Of a DNA stretch of 16,624 bases, positions 1 to 7,308 are shown one piece after another. The DNA is taken from assembly GCA_027485005.1 (NCBI GenBank), contig JAIXRX010000156.1, positions 1 to 16,624 of the forward strand, read 5' to 3'. The DNA comes from Alphaproteobacteria bacterium. Lineage in GTDB: Bacteria > Pseudomonadota > Alphaproteobacteria > Rickettsiales > JAIXRX01. The translations under genes were made by a program, and so were the position numbers. The stretch's first letter is position 1; every line of letters starts with the position of its first letter. The notes beneath the pieces were generated by a model, which saw only the letters and a list, made by a program, of their open reading frames with translations, made no database searches and was not told the origin of the DNA.

Positions 1-1
1 C

Positions 2-826
2 CTAGAAGTTTTGCCATAGCCCCACCGTCCACATGCGTGATTTGACAATGGTTTTTCCGTCAATATCCCACAAATATCCAAGCTGTAGATGGACGTTTTC
101 TTCAACAGGGATCAGCAATGAAATTTGTGATTTAATCACGTCGTAATCCCCCGCATTGTTGAGCGCTAAATTACCCGTTTGCAAGGTGGCAGTGCTTTGC
201 GTACCAAAGCCTTGCAGCAATAAATGATAATCATGGCTTAGGTTAATGCCGAGCGTTTGTTCATATTCCCATTGATTGGCAAAAGGCCCCAGCCGCTTGC
301 GGTATCCCGCCATGCTTTGGCTGTAATGTTCAAGGCCAAAAAGCTGAAATTTTTCACCATAATAAAGCCGTGCGCCAAAGTCCGTATGCACATTGCCAGC
401 AAGGCGCTGATTGTCATCCGACGTTTGGCTGGGGGCTTTAAAGAAAGGCTCAAGCGCTATGCTGCGGGTTTCGTCATTCCATAGAATCGTCCGCGCGAAA
501 AATTCAGGGTCCTCAATCGCCATGGTATTGTCAATGGCGTCTGTATCAAAATTATATTGTTTGGCCGCGGTGAGAGTGAACTTACCGCCAACAGTCACAG
601 GCCATTCAGGGATGCCATACGCCACATAGCTCTGCAGGCGGCGTGCAGTATAGGTCGCGATGGGGTAGGCCTCGCCATCAATGTCAAAGCCATCGTCGGC
701 GGTTTGTTCCATGACGGATTGAATAAAAATACCTTGGCCGTCTTGTTGACGCCAAGCGGCCTCGGAAGGCACGCTAAGAGAAAGAGCAAAGAGAAGAAGA
801 GCGGTGCGCGTGATAGCGCACGCCAT
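2..826 (-). CDS. Predicted outer-membrane beta-barrel protein (unrecognised family)
   Basis: The 274-residue protein starts with a signal peptide: a basic residue, a hydrophobic run at about residues 8-20, and a plausible cleavage after VPSEA (residue 23). The mature part is rich in alternating aromatic/polar stretches of the kind seen in beta-strands. It ends in WQNF, and a C-terminal Phe is typical of barrels inserted by the BAM machinery. Location in the outer membrane is inferred from these traits; I do not recognise the family or any ligand. The start codon overlaps the atpF stop by one base (TAATG), so it is the last visible gene of the FO operon and probably translationally coupled. 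The stop TAG lies at 2-4, so the gene is complete. No terminator is visible because the window ends. Confidence 0.75.
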   Translation of the reverse strand: MACAITRTALLLFALSLSVPSEAAWRQQDGQGIFIQSVMEQTADDGFDIDGEAYPIATYTARRLQSYVAYGIPEWPVTVGGKFTLTAAKQYNFDTDAIDNTMAIEDPEFFARTILWNDETRSIALEPFFKAPSQTSDDNQRLAGNVHTDFGARLYYGEKFQLFGLEHYSQSMAGYRKRLGPFANQWEYEQTLGINLSHDYHLLLQGFGTQSTATLQTGNLALNNAGDYDVIKSQISLLIPVEENVHLQLGYLWDIDGKTIVKSRMWTVGLWQNF

Positions 827-1320
827 TAATGGATCTTACGAACGATATCAGCGGCAGCCAAGCGGGCGAGTTCTTCACCTTTACCGCTTTGCATTTGTTG
901 CTGAATAATTTCACGCGCAGCAGAAATGGCAATGTCCACTACATGGTTTTGAATGTCTTGAATGGCCTTCGCTTCTGCCGCCGCGATTTTGTCGCTAGCG
1001 AGTTTCATGCGTTTTTCTAAGGCTGATTTCAGTTCGCTCTCTGCGCGGGCAGCCAGTGCTTCCGCATCTGCATGGGTTTTTTGTACCATGCTTTCCGCCT
1101 CTTGCACAGCATTGTTATATTTTTGCTGGTAAGCAACGAGCAATTTTTCTGCTTCGATGCGTAATTCAGATGCACGCGCCAGCTCAGCTTCAATCATCTG
1201 GGTGCGCTTGTCCAGCATGCTAAGAACAGCTTTAGAAGCTGGTTTCCAAACCCCAGCGATAAACACCACAAATGAAACAAGGACCCAGAATTTTGGTTCT
1301 TCAATTAAATGCATCAACAT
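826..1320 (-). CDS. atpF: ATP synthase FO subunit b
   Basis: Subunit b is half of the peripheral stalk that holds F1 against the rotating c-ring. The 164 residues show one N-terminal membrane segment (about 9-26, FWVLVSFVVFIAGVW) followed by a WKP turn. A long charged, alanine-rich helix then runs to the C-terminus, as expected for a stalk coiled coil. The length matches the family. A GGAG ribosome-binding site lies 8 bases before the ATG at 1318-1320, inside the end of the b' gene, which stops 3 bases upstream. An in-frame ATG two codons later (MLM) is possible but less well placed. The last base of the stop is shared with the start of the barrel protein gene. Confidence 0.95.
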   Translation of the reverse strand: MLMHLIEEPKFWVLVSFVVFIAGVWKPASKAVLSMLDKRTQMIEAELARASELRIEAEKLLVAYQQKYNNAVQEAESMVQKTHADAEALAARAESELKSALEKRMKLASDKIAAAEAKAIQDIQNHVVDIAISAAREIIQQQMQSGKGEELARLAAADIVRKIH

Positions 1321-1323
1321 GGT

Positions 1324-1968
1324 TTATGCTCCGCGATGTTTTTCTAAAGCGTCAATAATAGCCGCTACTTGGTCTGCATTCGGGCGGGCAGCCACGAGTT
1401 TTTCCACCATAACGCTGGTCATATCATGCGCCACTGGTTTCAGGTTTGCCAAAGCATCCTGAGTCATTTTTTCAAGCTGAACAGAGGATTCCTCAACTTT
1501 GTTTTTCAAAATCAAATCCAACTCTGCATGTTTTTTGTCAGCCACTTCTTTCACGCTGGCATGCACGGCCGCCATGGTGGTTTGCGCATGTTCACGCGCT
1601 TGCTTCATCGTGGTTTCGTAAAAATCTTTTGAGCCTTCAGCTTTTTGTTGGCTGGCAGCGGCAACATCAAGGTCGCCTTGAATTTTATTTTGACGTGAGG
1701 CGATAATTCCTTGCAGGCGTGGCAAGTAATGGCGGGACAACAACATCACCATAGCCACAAACACTACGACTAGCCAAAAAATCTGAGAAGCAAAGGTGCT
1801 AGCGTCTAATTGCGGGATACCCGCTTTGCTTTCAGCATGCGGAGCAGCTTCGGTCGAAGCATGCAATTCGGTGGGCGCACCAGCAGAGTCTGTCATCACA
1901 GCGTCAGCGGCAGGTGCGATGGTGTGAGCATCTGCAACGGAGTCGGTGGTGGTGAGAGAATCAGACAT
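1324..1968 (-). CDS. atpF': ATP synthase FO subunit b' with long N-terminal extension
   Basis: This is the second stalk subunit; it pairs with b in bacteria that use a b/b' heterodimer, including alphaproteobacteria and photosynthetic bacteria. The conserved start of the family, PQLDASTFASQIFW, begins only at about residue 52. It is followed by a membrane segment (about 59-78) and a long charged helix. The preceding 50 residues are Ala/Thr/Asp/His-rich and look disordered. I chose the ATG at 1966-1968 because it has an AAGG ribosome-binding site 7 bases upstream; a TTG five codons earlier (1983) has none. The protein is 214 residues. It sits between atpE and atpF in the usual order, with 27 bases from the atpE stop. 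Confidence 0.93.
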   Translation of the reverse strand: MSDSLTTTDSVADAHTIAPAADAVMTDSAGAPTELHASTEAAPHAESKAGIPQLDASTFASQIFWLVVVFVAMVMLLSRHYLPRLQGIIASRQNKIQGDLDVAAASQQKAEGSKDFYETTMKQAREHAQTTMAAVHASVKEVADKKHAELDLILKNKVEESSVQLEKMTQDALANLKPVAHDMTSVMVEKLVAARPNADQVAAIIDALEKHRGA

Positions 1969-1995
1969 AGTGCGCCTTACCAAATAAAAATCAAA

Positions 1996-2223
1996 CTACT
2001 TTACGAATACGAGGAAGATAACGATGAGGAACGATAAAATCCCCATAGCTTCTGCCAATGCAGCACCGATAAGAGCGCGAACAAGGTTTTCGTTAGCAGA
2101 CGCAGGATTGCGCGCCGCACCGTTCAAGAAGGCGGCAAAGATCATGCCTACGCCAATTGCAGCACCCATCATACCAAAAGACGCAATACCCGCACCTACG
2201 TATTTCAAAGCTTCCATTTCCAT
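1996..2223 (-). CDS. atpE: ATP synthase FO subunit c
   Basis: This is the proteolipid that forms the rotating c-ring and carries protons through FO. The 75 residues form a hairpin of two membrane helices. Helix 1 (about 8-33) has glycine-rich packing, the polar loop has the conserved RNP (38-40), and helix 2 (about 47-73) carries the ion-binding Glu58 in LAEAMG. I see none of the extra polar ligands of Na+-type rings (a Gln in helix 1, Ser/Thr right after the Glu), so proton use is inferred. An AAGGA ribosome-binding site lies 8 bases before the ATG. The 100-base gap upstream may hold an internal promoter, which would fit the need for many c copies per complex. Confidence 0.97.
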   Translation of the reverse strand: MEMEALKYVGAGIASFGMMGAAIGVGMIFAAFLNGAARNPASANENLVRALIGAALAEAMGILSFLIVIFLVFVK

Positions 2224-2276
2224 TGTGAGAATCCTTTTAAAAAGTTGAATAGTTAAATGATTTAAATTTGAGGTGG

Positions 2277-2305
2277 TTCATAGTGAAATTCTTGGCATCA
2301 ATCAA
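2277..2305 (-). promoter_or_regulatory. Candidate internal promoter and hairpin before atpE
   Basis: On the minus strand TTGATT (2300-2305) and TATGAA (2277-2282) are separated by exactly 17 bases, a fair sigma70-type match (4 of 6 each). A GTGGTT/AACCAC inverted repeat (2304-2309 with 2273-2278) flanks it. This is the only long gap inside the FO gene run. A promoter or translation enhancer here would raise subunit c over the other subunits. The assignment rests on the motif alone. Confidence 0.3.
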
Positions 2306-2327
2306 CCACGAATTTGCAATATCTTTA

Positions 2328-3080
2328 TTAGTGCAGGTTCACTGCGTCATTCAGATAGATGCAAGTTAGGATGGTAAAGATGTAGGCTTGAAGGACGGCT
2401 ACCAAGAATTCAAAGCCTGTGAGGATGATGGTGAGTGCCAGCGGAGCGATGGCCAAAACAGAAATAGCCCCCCCTGCGAGTAGCAAAGAACCTACAAACC
2501 CTGCAATCACCTTTAACGTAATGTGACCTGCCATCATATTGGCGGCCAAACGTACAGACAAGGTCAGGGGGCGCGCAAGGTAAGCGAACACCTCAATCGG
2601 AACCATCAAAGGCGCAAGCCAAAGCGGTGTACCACTTGGTAAAAACAAGCTGAAGAAATGCAAGCCATGGCGGATTAAACCAATTAGAGTCACGCCAATG
2701 AAAATGAAGGCGGCAAGCGCGAAGGTCACGATGATGTGGCTGGTGACGGTGAATGAGAAAGGAAGCATGCCCAGCAGGTTTGAAAGCATGACAAACAAAA
2801 ATAAGCTGAATACGATGGGCAAATAACGCATACCGTCTGGACCAACATTGCCGCGCACCATGTTTGCTATCAGTTCATAGGTCATTTCGACAACATTTTG
2901 CAAACGCCCCGGTACTAAAGTGGCGCGGCGCAGCCCTAAGGAAAATAATGTCATCATCGATAGCAATACCAAAACCATCCATAAGGATGAGTTGGTGAAG
3001 CTAATATCCACACCATTGAATGCCAGTGGCACAATCGGAGTGATGTCAAATTGAGCAATCGGGCTGTGAGCACCAGACAT
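2328..3080 (-). CDS. atpB: ATP synthase FO subunit a
   Basis: This is the stator proton-channel subunit next to the c-ring. The protein is about 250 residues and has five to six hydrophobic segments. The key helix reads ARPLTLSVRLAANMMAGH; its Arg (about residue 177) is the essential stator arginine. The last helix carries FEFLVAVLQAYIF with the conserved Gln (about 231). The start chosen is ATG 3078-3080, with AAGGA 8 bases upstream; a TTG two codons earlier at 3086 would leave only 2 bases of spacing. The atpI-family gene ends 15 bases upstream. Confidence 0.96.
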   Translation of the reverse strand: MSGAHSPIAQFDITPIVPLAFNGVDISFTNSSLWMVLVLLSMMTLFSLGLRRATLVPGRLQNVVEMTYELIANMVRGNVGPDGMRYLPIVFSLFLFVMLSNLLGMLPFSFTVTSHIIVTFALAAFIFIGVTLIGLIRHGLHFFSLFLPSGTPLWLAPLMVPIEVFAYLARPLTLSVRLAANMMAGHITLKVIAGFVGSLLLAGGAISVLAIAPLALTIILTGFEFLVAVLQAYIFTILTCIYLNDAVNLH

Positions 3081-3095
3081 GAGCAATATCCTTTT

Positions 3096-3410
3096 TTACT
3101 TAATCGGCAAGTTCGCAGAAGTTGATTTTTGCGATAAATCTTGTGCAGTCCGATACAGGGTGATGACGCCGGCTGCAAGCCCAAAAAACAAACAAATGAT
3201 CGTCAGCCACGGAAACCAGCCAAAACCGTGGTCGAGCGCGTAGCCAATACCGCTGGCCACGGCGACACAACCCAGAAACTCAGCCACCAAACGAAACACA
3301 AGCCCCATGCCTCGTTCGTCATAACGTGGTCGATATTTTGCCGGTTTAGGGCGTGCCGCTTCGATGCGCTCCGCCAATACTTCTAAAGAGGGTAGTGGTT
3401 CTTCACCCAT
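3096..3410 (-). CDS. atpI: AtpI/AtpZ family protein
   Basis: This is a small membrane protein encoded at the head of FO operons. The family is linked to assembly of the c-ring or ATP synthase and possibly to Mg2+ supply. The 104 residues have a charged N-terminal 35, then two membrane helices (about 36-58 and 66-86). The family pattern GIGYALD in the first helix is followed by a Pro and FFGLAAG in the second, then an Arg. The ATG (3408-3410) overlaps the stop of the upstream DsbA-family gene by one base (TAATG), so translation is probably coupled. The a-subunit gene follows immediately. Confidence 0.85.
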   Translation of the reverse strand: MGEEPLPSLEVLAERIEAARPKPAKYRPRYDERGMGLVFRLVAEFLGCVAVASGIGYALDHGFGWFPWLTIICLFFGLAAGVITLYRTAQDLSQKSTSANLPIK

Positions 3411-4159
3411 TAAGGAATGGCTTTGGTAAAGGATTCAAGCACTGGGCCGCCCTCCAGTTTCTTACCATTGATGAAGAAGGTGGGGGTGCCTTCAATTTTT
3501 CTTTCTTTATCAATCGCTTCACGTTGCTTGATCAAAGCATTCTCAAGCTCTTTGTCGGCCATGCAACCATCAAACTCGGTTTTGCTCATGCCACCAACGA
3601 GTGCAATCTTGTTCAAAGATTCTTCAAATTTTTCGTCAAAAGCCCATTGGTCCTGCATGGAGAATAATACTTTGGCAAACTTCCAACGACGATCATTATC
3701 TTTCAAGCAGGCAAGCAACATGGAGCCGCGCAGGTCTGGGCCATTACGCAAGTACGAATACATTTCCAAACGGGCCTTGCCGCTATCGATCAAATTTTTC
3801 TTCACCTGTGGCAGTACGTCTTTTTCAAAATGGGCGCAGTGGCTACATGACAAAGACGCAAACTCTTCAATCACTACTGGGGCATCGGCTTTGCCTAATG
3901 TGAGCACCAAAGGCTGACCAAATGACTTAGTGATGGTAACTGGTTCTGCATTCGCTGTTTCTTTTTCAGCGGCAGCGACCGCGTCTTGCGCGGAAGGAGA
4001 GCTGGAGGCAGCATGCTCATGGTCTTCATGGTTGGTGGCAGCAACAATAGGCGTGTTTTCTGCCGCGCTAGCATCTGCATTTTCTTTAGATTGGTTGGCT
4101 GCCCAGAATGCTCCACCAAGTAAGGCGGCAGCAGCGACTGAGATAAGGATTTTTTTCAT
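3410..4159 (-). CDS. DsbA-family periplasmic thiol:disulfide oxidoreductase
   Basis: This is a thioredoxin-fold protein that likely oxidises or isomerises disulfides outside the inner membrane. An N-terminal hydrophobic segment (4-21) is a signal peptide or membrane anchor. It is followed by a low-complexity Ala/Glu/His linker to about residue 75, then the catalytic domain. The active site is CSHC (105-108) in SLSCSHCAHF. The cis-proline site is GTPTFF with Pro226 and precedes FINGKKLEGG. Two more cysteines (151, 199) are present. An AAGGG ribosome-binding site precedes the ATG. The gene lies between a DUF721 gene and the FO genes. DUF721 next to a DsbA-like gene is a familiar alphaproteobacterial pairing; the overlap with atpI is less so. 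Confidence 0.92.
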   Translation of the reverse strand: MKKILISVAAAALLGGAFWAANQSKENADASAAENTPIVAATNHEDHEHAASSSPSAQDAVAAAEKETANAEPVTITKSFGQPLVLTLGKADAPVVIEEFASLSCSHCAHFEKDVLPQVKKNLIDSGKARLEMYSYLRNGPDLRGSMLLACLKDNDRRWKFAKVLFSMQDQWAFDEKFEESLNKIALVGGMSKTEFDGCMADKELENALIKQREAIDKERKIEGTPTFFINGKKLEGGPVLESFTKAIP

Positions 4160-4205
4160 AGAGCTTCCCTTTTAAAAGAACATTATTTTAATGCAGCGAA
4201 TAAAA

Positions 4206-4604
4206 TCACTTTTTTCCTCTACCTGCAAGGGGAAGCGTGTTGCCAGCATGAATAATCTGTAAACGCGCAATAGCAGAATAGCCAAGATAGCTGGCAATTT
4301 GTTGCAAAATCTGTGGCTCTGACATTTGCACTTCTAGTGCATTCGCCCCCAGTACATGTAGATGTAAAGTGCCTCCTGTTTTTTGTTTGGGGGGGAAAGC
4401 GATTTTTTGCGGGCGAGTGCAGGCGGCTAGTTGTTTGCCAACAATTTGCTCCCACTCTGTCAGAATTTTATATTCACCAAACCCACGTTGTTTAAAGACT
4501 GGTATGACTAGTGGCAAAAGGCATTCACTTAGCCCTTGTGGGAAAAGACGATAGCGACGCGCTGGTTCAACTTTTTGTGGTGGTTTTTCGGGGGTGTCGC
4601 TCAT
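4206..4604 (-). CDS. DUF721 (DciA-like) family protein
   Basis: The 132-residue protein carries the DUF721 core: a helical N-terminus, LTEWEQIVGKQLAACTRP with the conserved Trp (51) and VG, then a short beta-rich stretch (GTLHLHVLGANAL) and a terminal helix-strand RLQIIH. Members called DciA help load or operate the replicative helicase DnaB in bacteria lacking DnaC. Whether this one does so is inferred from family only. The start overlaps the rnhB stop by four bases (ATGA), so it is probably translated by coupling; no strong ribosome-binding site is visible. The protein is on the short side for the family. Confidence 0.8.
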   Translation of the reverse strand: MSDTPEKPPQKVEPARRYRLFPQGLSECLLPLVIPVFKQRGFGEYKILTEWEQIVGKQLAACTRPQKIAFPPKQKTGGTLHLHVLGANALEVQMSEPQILQQIASYLGYSAIARLQIIHAGNTLPLAGRGKK

Positions 4605-5212
4605 GCAGAAGCTTTCAGAAACGCTTGAATCGGTTTGTAGCTGCGGCGATGATGCGGTGTGACGCCATGGTGTTCAAGGCCACGAATATGTGTCGCAGTA
4701 CCGTAGCCTGCATTGCTGTCCCAACCGTAATGTGGGAATGTGTTATTAAGATGTGCCATATATCTATCTCGCGTCACTTTAGCAAGAATGGAGGCGGCTG
4801 CAATTTCAGAGATTTTTGCGTCTCCTTGAATGATAAACTCTGCCGTGCAAGCAAGCCCTTTCGGTAGACGGTTGCCGTCAATCACCGCATGCTGCGCCTT
4901 GGTCGGCAATCCTTCAATCGCGCGGGTCATTGCCAGCATGGTCGCGGCCAGAATGTTCATGCTATCAATTTCTTCTACGCTCGCTTGCGCCACGCAAAAA
5001 TCAGCGTGTTGTTGAATCTCTTCAAACAACGTGGCGCGTAATTTGGCGCTAAGTTTTTTGGAATCATGAATGGCAGGATGAATGACGGCGTTAGCTTTCC
5101 ATACAACAGCTGCTGCCATCACAGGCCCTGCCCATGGTCCGCGCCCAGCCTCGTCTACTCCGGCAACGGGAGGCGAGTAATTAGGGTTTGAAAAGGCGTG
5201 AACTAGGCTCAT
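4601..5212 (-). CDS. rnhB: Ribonuclease HII
   Basis: RNase HII cuts RNA in RNA-DNA hybrids and nicks at single ribonucleotides in DNA. The protein is 203 residues from the chosen ATG. The metal-binding acidic residues are visible: GVDEAGRG (Asp20, Glu21), VIDGN (Asp112) and GDAK (Asp131), followed by IAAASILAKVTRD. The C-terminal YGTATHIRGLEHHGVTPHHRRSY is typical. The ATG at 5210-5212 was preferred to an in-frame TTG at 5230. Neither has a clear ribosome-binding site, and an ATGGTA/TACCAT inverted repeat (5219-5243) lies just upstream. It follows slt by about 50 bases and overlaps the DUF721 gene. Confidence 0.95.
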   Translation of the reverse strand: MSLVHAFSNPNYSPPVAGVDEAGRGPWAGPVMAAAVVWKANAVIHPAIHDSKKLSAKLRATLFEEIQQHADFCVAQASVEEIDSMNILAATMLAMTRAIEGLPTKAQHAVIDGNRLPKGLACTAEFIIQGDAKISEIAAASILAKVTRDRYMAHLNNTFPHYGWDSNAGYGTATHIRGLEHHGVTPHHRRSYKPIQAFLKASA

Positions 5213-5261
5213 ACAGCTATGGTAGCGCAAGCAATGATACCATGCAAAGTGTTATCGATGA

Positions 5262-7106
5262 TTATAGACGCTTACTCGTATTATCCGCAAGGTCGCGTAC
5301 GCTAAACAGGCTTGGCCACTGCGCTTGAGAAAGAGCCACCAAACTTTCTTGGCTAGTGCCAAGGCGCGCGCTATAGGCCCAATAAAGCATCAAGGTTTGT
5401 TGCACATAATTGCGGGTCTCAGCATAAGGGATGCTTTCGATAAAGCTCAGCGGATCTTTGTCGGCGCGGTGGGTGGCCAGCCACTCCCCAATCGGTGTTG
5501 GCCCAGCATTGTACGCCGCCAGCATCGCAATTAAATTGCCATTCACCTCAGGCTGCTTGCCTAAATAATGTAAATAACGCTGACCTAAAGTGAGGTTCAG
5601 TTCTGGCTGTGTTAGAGCGTGACTCACATTTTTCAATTCAGGCACGTCCGGCCAACCACTTAAATCAGCCATCGCACTGGCGGTGAGCGGCATGAGTTGC
5701 ATCAAACCTTGAGCCCCCGCATGGCTTTCTGCATGGCTTTTCATAGCTGATTCATGCTGCGCAACTGCAAGCACCAAGGCTTTTGGTAAGCGCCAACCAT
5801 CTCGCGGCTTCCATTCTGGTACAGGCAATTGCGCCCACCAGAAACGATTTTGTTTTGGATTTAAATAACCCTGCATCTGTGAGGCAACGCTGGTATAATT
5901 TAGCGCATTGCTAGCGCTCATTATCGCAATTTTTTGTGAAGCATTTGCTTGTGTAAATCCATGAGCCAGATGGCGTTTCGCGGCATTGTCGAGGCCCAGT
6001 TGTTTAAGAGATGCTGCGCGTGCAATCGCTGGTTCTTTTAACCATTGGCTCCAATCAGGTGCGGTTAGGCGGCCAACATTAGCGAGCTGCAATGGATGAT
6101 TGCTTTCTGAAGCCGCTAACATACCATAAAAACTATTAGCATTTTCTGCCGCTAGGTGGCGATGCTTATCTGCTTGTTCTGTTTCGCCCATTTTTTGGAA
6201 AGCGCGTGCCGCCCAATAATGTGCCGCCGCACCGTCTGCGCTGTTAGCGGGAAGGCGCCCTGCCATGGTTGAAAATTGCTGTGCGGCAATGACCTCTGCT
6301 CCTTGCTGCCACGCCGCCATACCTGCTAACCAGAACAAAGTGGGGGCTTTCTGCCCAGAGCGAGTGGCGGCCGTTTGCGCATAATGATAGGCAAGGCGCG
6401 TTTGGTTGCGCGCATAATAGTTCCATCCTGCAAACCATGTTAGTAGGTCGTTCGCGAGAGGAGAAAGGCGTCGCGCGCTGCTTTGCTCTTTCAACCAGAC
6501 ACGAATATCTTGGCTAGGTTTGGCGTCGATTTTATTTTCAGCGGCAATCGCTAATTGTCGTAAAGCCTCCGCTTCGGATGGCACAAGACGATAAGCCCAT
6601 TCCCCCCAATAACGACGCGAGTCATCGGCAGCAAGAGGTGTTGTTTTACTGTGAGGCAATTCCTTGTAGGCTTTGGGGACAATAAGATATTGCGCCGTAT
6701 CAGATGAAATTTTGCTATAGATATCATTAGCGTAAGGATGATCGCTGTAGCGATCTAACCAGTTAGTTAGCTCAATATCTGAAGCGTGATAGGCGGGGTT
6801 AAGGTAACGTTTTGCAAGCACATGCCCAACTAAAACAGGTTGTTCCAGCGAGGCAATGAGTGCGTCAGCCTGTTTCCATTGGCGCTTAGTTTGTGCCTGA
6901 ATAATGCGCTTATAGTCTTCAAGGTCTTGGGCACTGAGTACCAGTGGCGAGGCGGTGTTTTTGCTGCGCGCGAACACTTGATGTGTCGTCGTATGCGGTG
7001 TGTAAAGTCCCGGAATGCCATAAAAATAGATATAGCTAGCGGCTGCTGCCTGAAGCAACAGTGCAAAAGTGGATATCACTAGCGTTTTCTTTTTCCATTT
7101 AGCCAT
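5262..7106 (-). CDS. slt: Soluble lytic murein transglycosylase (Slt type)
   Basis: This periplasmic enzyme cleaves the MurNAc-GlcNAc bond of peptidoglycan to give 1,6-anhydro ends. It has 614 residues, close to the Slt70 family. There is an N-terminal hydrophobic signal or anchor (about 9-29). A long alpha-helical superhelix (about 55-430) is rich in Ala and TPR-like pairs. The C-terminal catalytic SLT domain (about 440-580) follows, with catalytic Glu452 in AQHESA, then GAQGLMQLMP (464-473), AAYNAGP (530-536) and PYAETRNYV (560-568). ATG at 7104-7106. It is the first gene of the minus-strand run ending in the FO genes. A weak TACAAT -10-like box lies at 7137-7142 without a good -35. Confidence 0.93.
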   Translation of the reverse strand: MAKWKKKTLVISTFALLLQAAAASYIYFYGIPGLYTPHTTTHQVFARSKNTASPLVLSAQDLEDYKRIIQAQTKRQWKQADALIASLEQPVLVGHVLAKRYLNPAYHASDIELTNWLDRYSDHPYANDIYSKISSDTAQYLIVPKAYKELPHSKTTPLAADDSRRYWGEWAYRLVPSEAEALRQLAIAAENKIDAKPSQDIRVWLKEQSSARRLSPLANDLLTWFAGWNYYARNQTRLAYHYAQTAATRSGQKAPTLFWLAGMAAWQQGAEVIAAQQFSTMAGRLPANSADGAAAHYWAARAFQKMGETEQADKHRHLAAENANSFYGMLAASESNHPLQLANVGRLTAPDWSQWLKEPAIARAASLKQLGLDNAAKRHLAHGFTQANASQKIAIMSASNALNYTSVASQMQGYLNPKQNRFWWAQLPVPEWKPRDGWRLPKALVLAVAQHESAMKSHAESHAGAQGLMQLMPLTASAMADLSGWPDVPELKNVSHALTQPELNLTLGQRYLHYLGKQPEVNGNLIAMLAAYNAGPTPIGEWLATHRADKDPLSFIESIPYAETRNYVQQTLMLYWAYSARLGTSQESLVALSQAQWPSLFSVRDLADNTSKRL

Positions 7107-7308
7107 GAGCTATTTGTACGTTCGTTTCGTCAATCTATTGTATATGTTGGCACCGAACCAATGGGTGCGATAATTGGTAATTTGCCTGCTAAATGGCAGG
7201 TCTGTTATGTCTGAAAATACATCAGTAATGGACGTGACATAATGAATGATACCCTAAAAATCAAGGCAAAAGGGCAAAAGAACATTTATGTCATTGAATT
7301 ATAATAAT
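7107..7308. other. Intergenic region with nested inverted repeats
   Basis: The 202 bases between udg and slt contain no gene of normal size. Short perfect inverted repeats follow one another: GCACC/GGTGC (7150-7154 with 7164-7168), ACCAAT/ATTGGT (7157-7162 with 7173-7178), CCTGC/GCAGG (7185-7189 with 7196-7200), TTATGTC/GACATAA (7205-7211 with 7236-7242), and TGACATAA/TTATGTCA (7235-7242 with 7276-7283). None has a T-run, so they do not look like intrinsic terminators. A plus-strand 11-codon frame (7207-7242, MSENTSVMDVT) has an AGG 6 bases before its ATG. The region could be an operator cluster, a structured leader of slt, or a remnant of a deleted gene. Confidence 0.45.

Noticed and set aside
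1969..1983. TTG start for atpF' five codons upstream
   Set aside because: The ATG at 1966-1968 has a well-spaced AAGG; the TTG has none.
5213..5230. TTG start for rnhB six codons upstream
   Set aside because: The ATG at 5210-5212 is a normal start close to the conserved domain; the TTG adds only unconserved residues and has no ribosome-binding site.
7185..7200. CCTGC/GCAGG hairpin as a terminator of udg
   Set aside because: The stem is only five pairs and no T-run follows on either strand.
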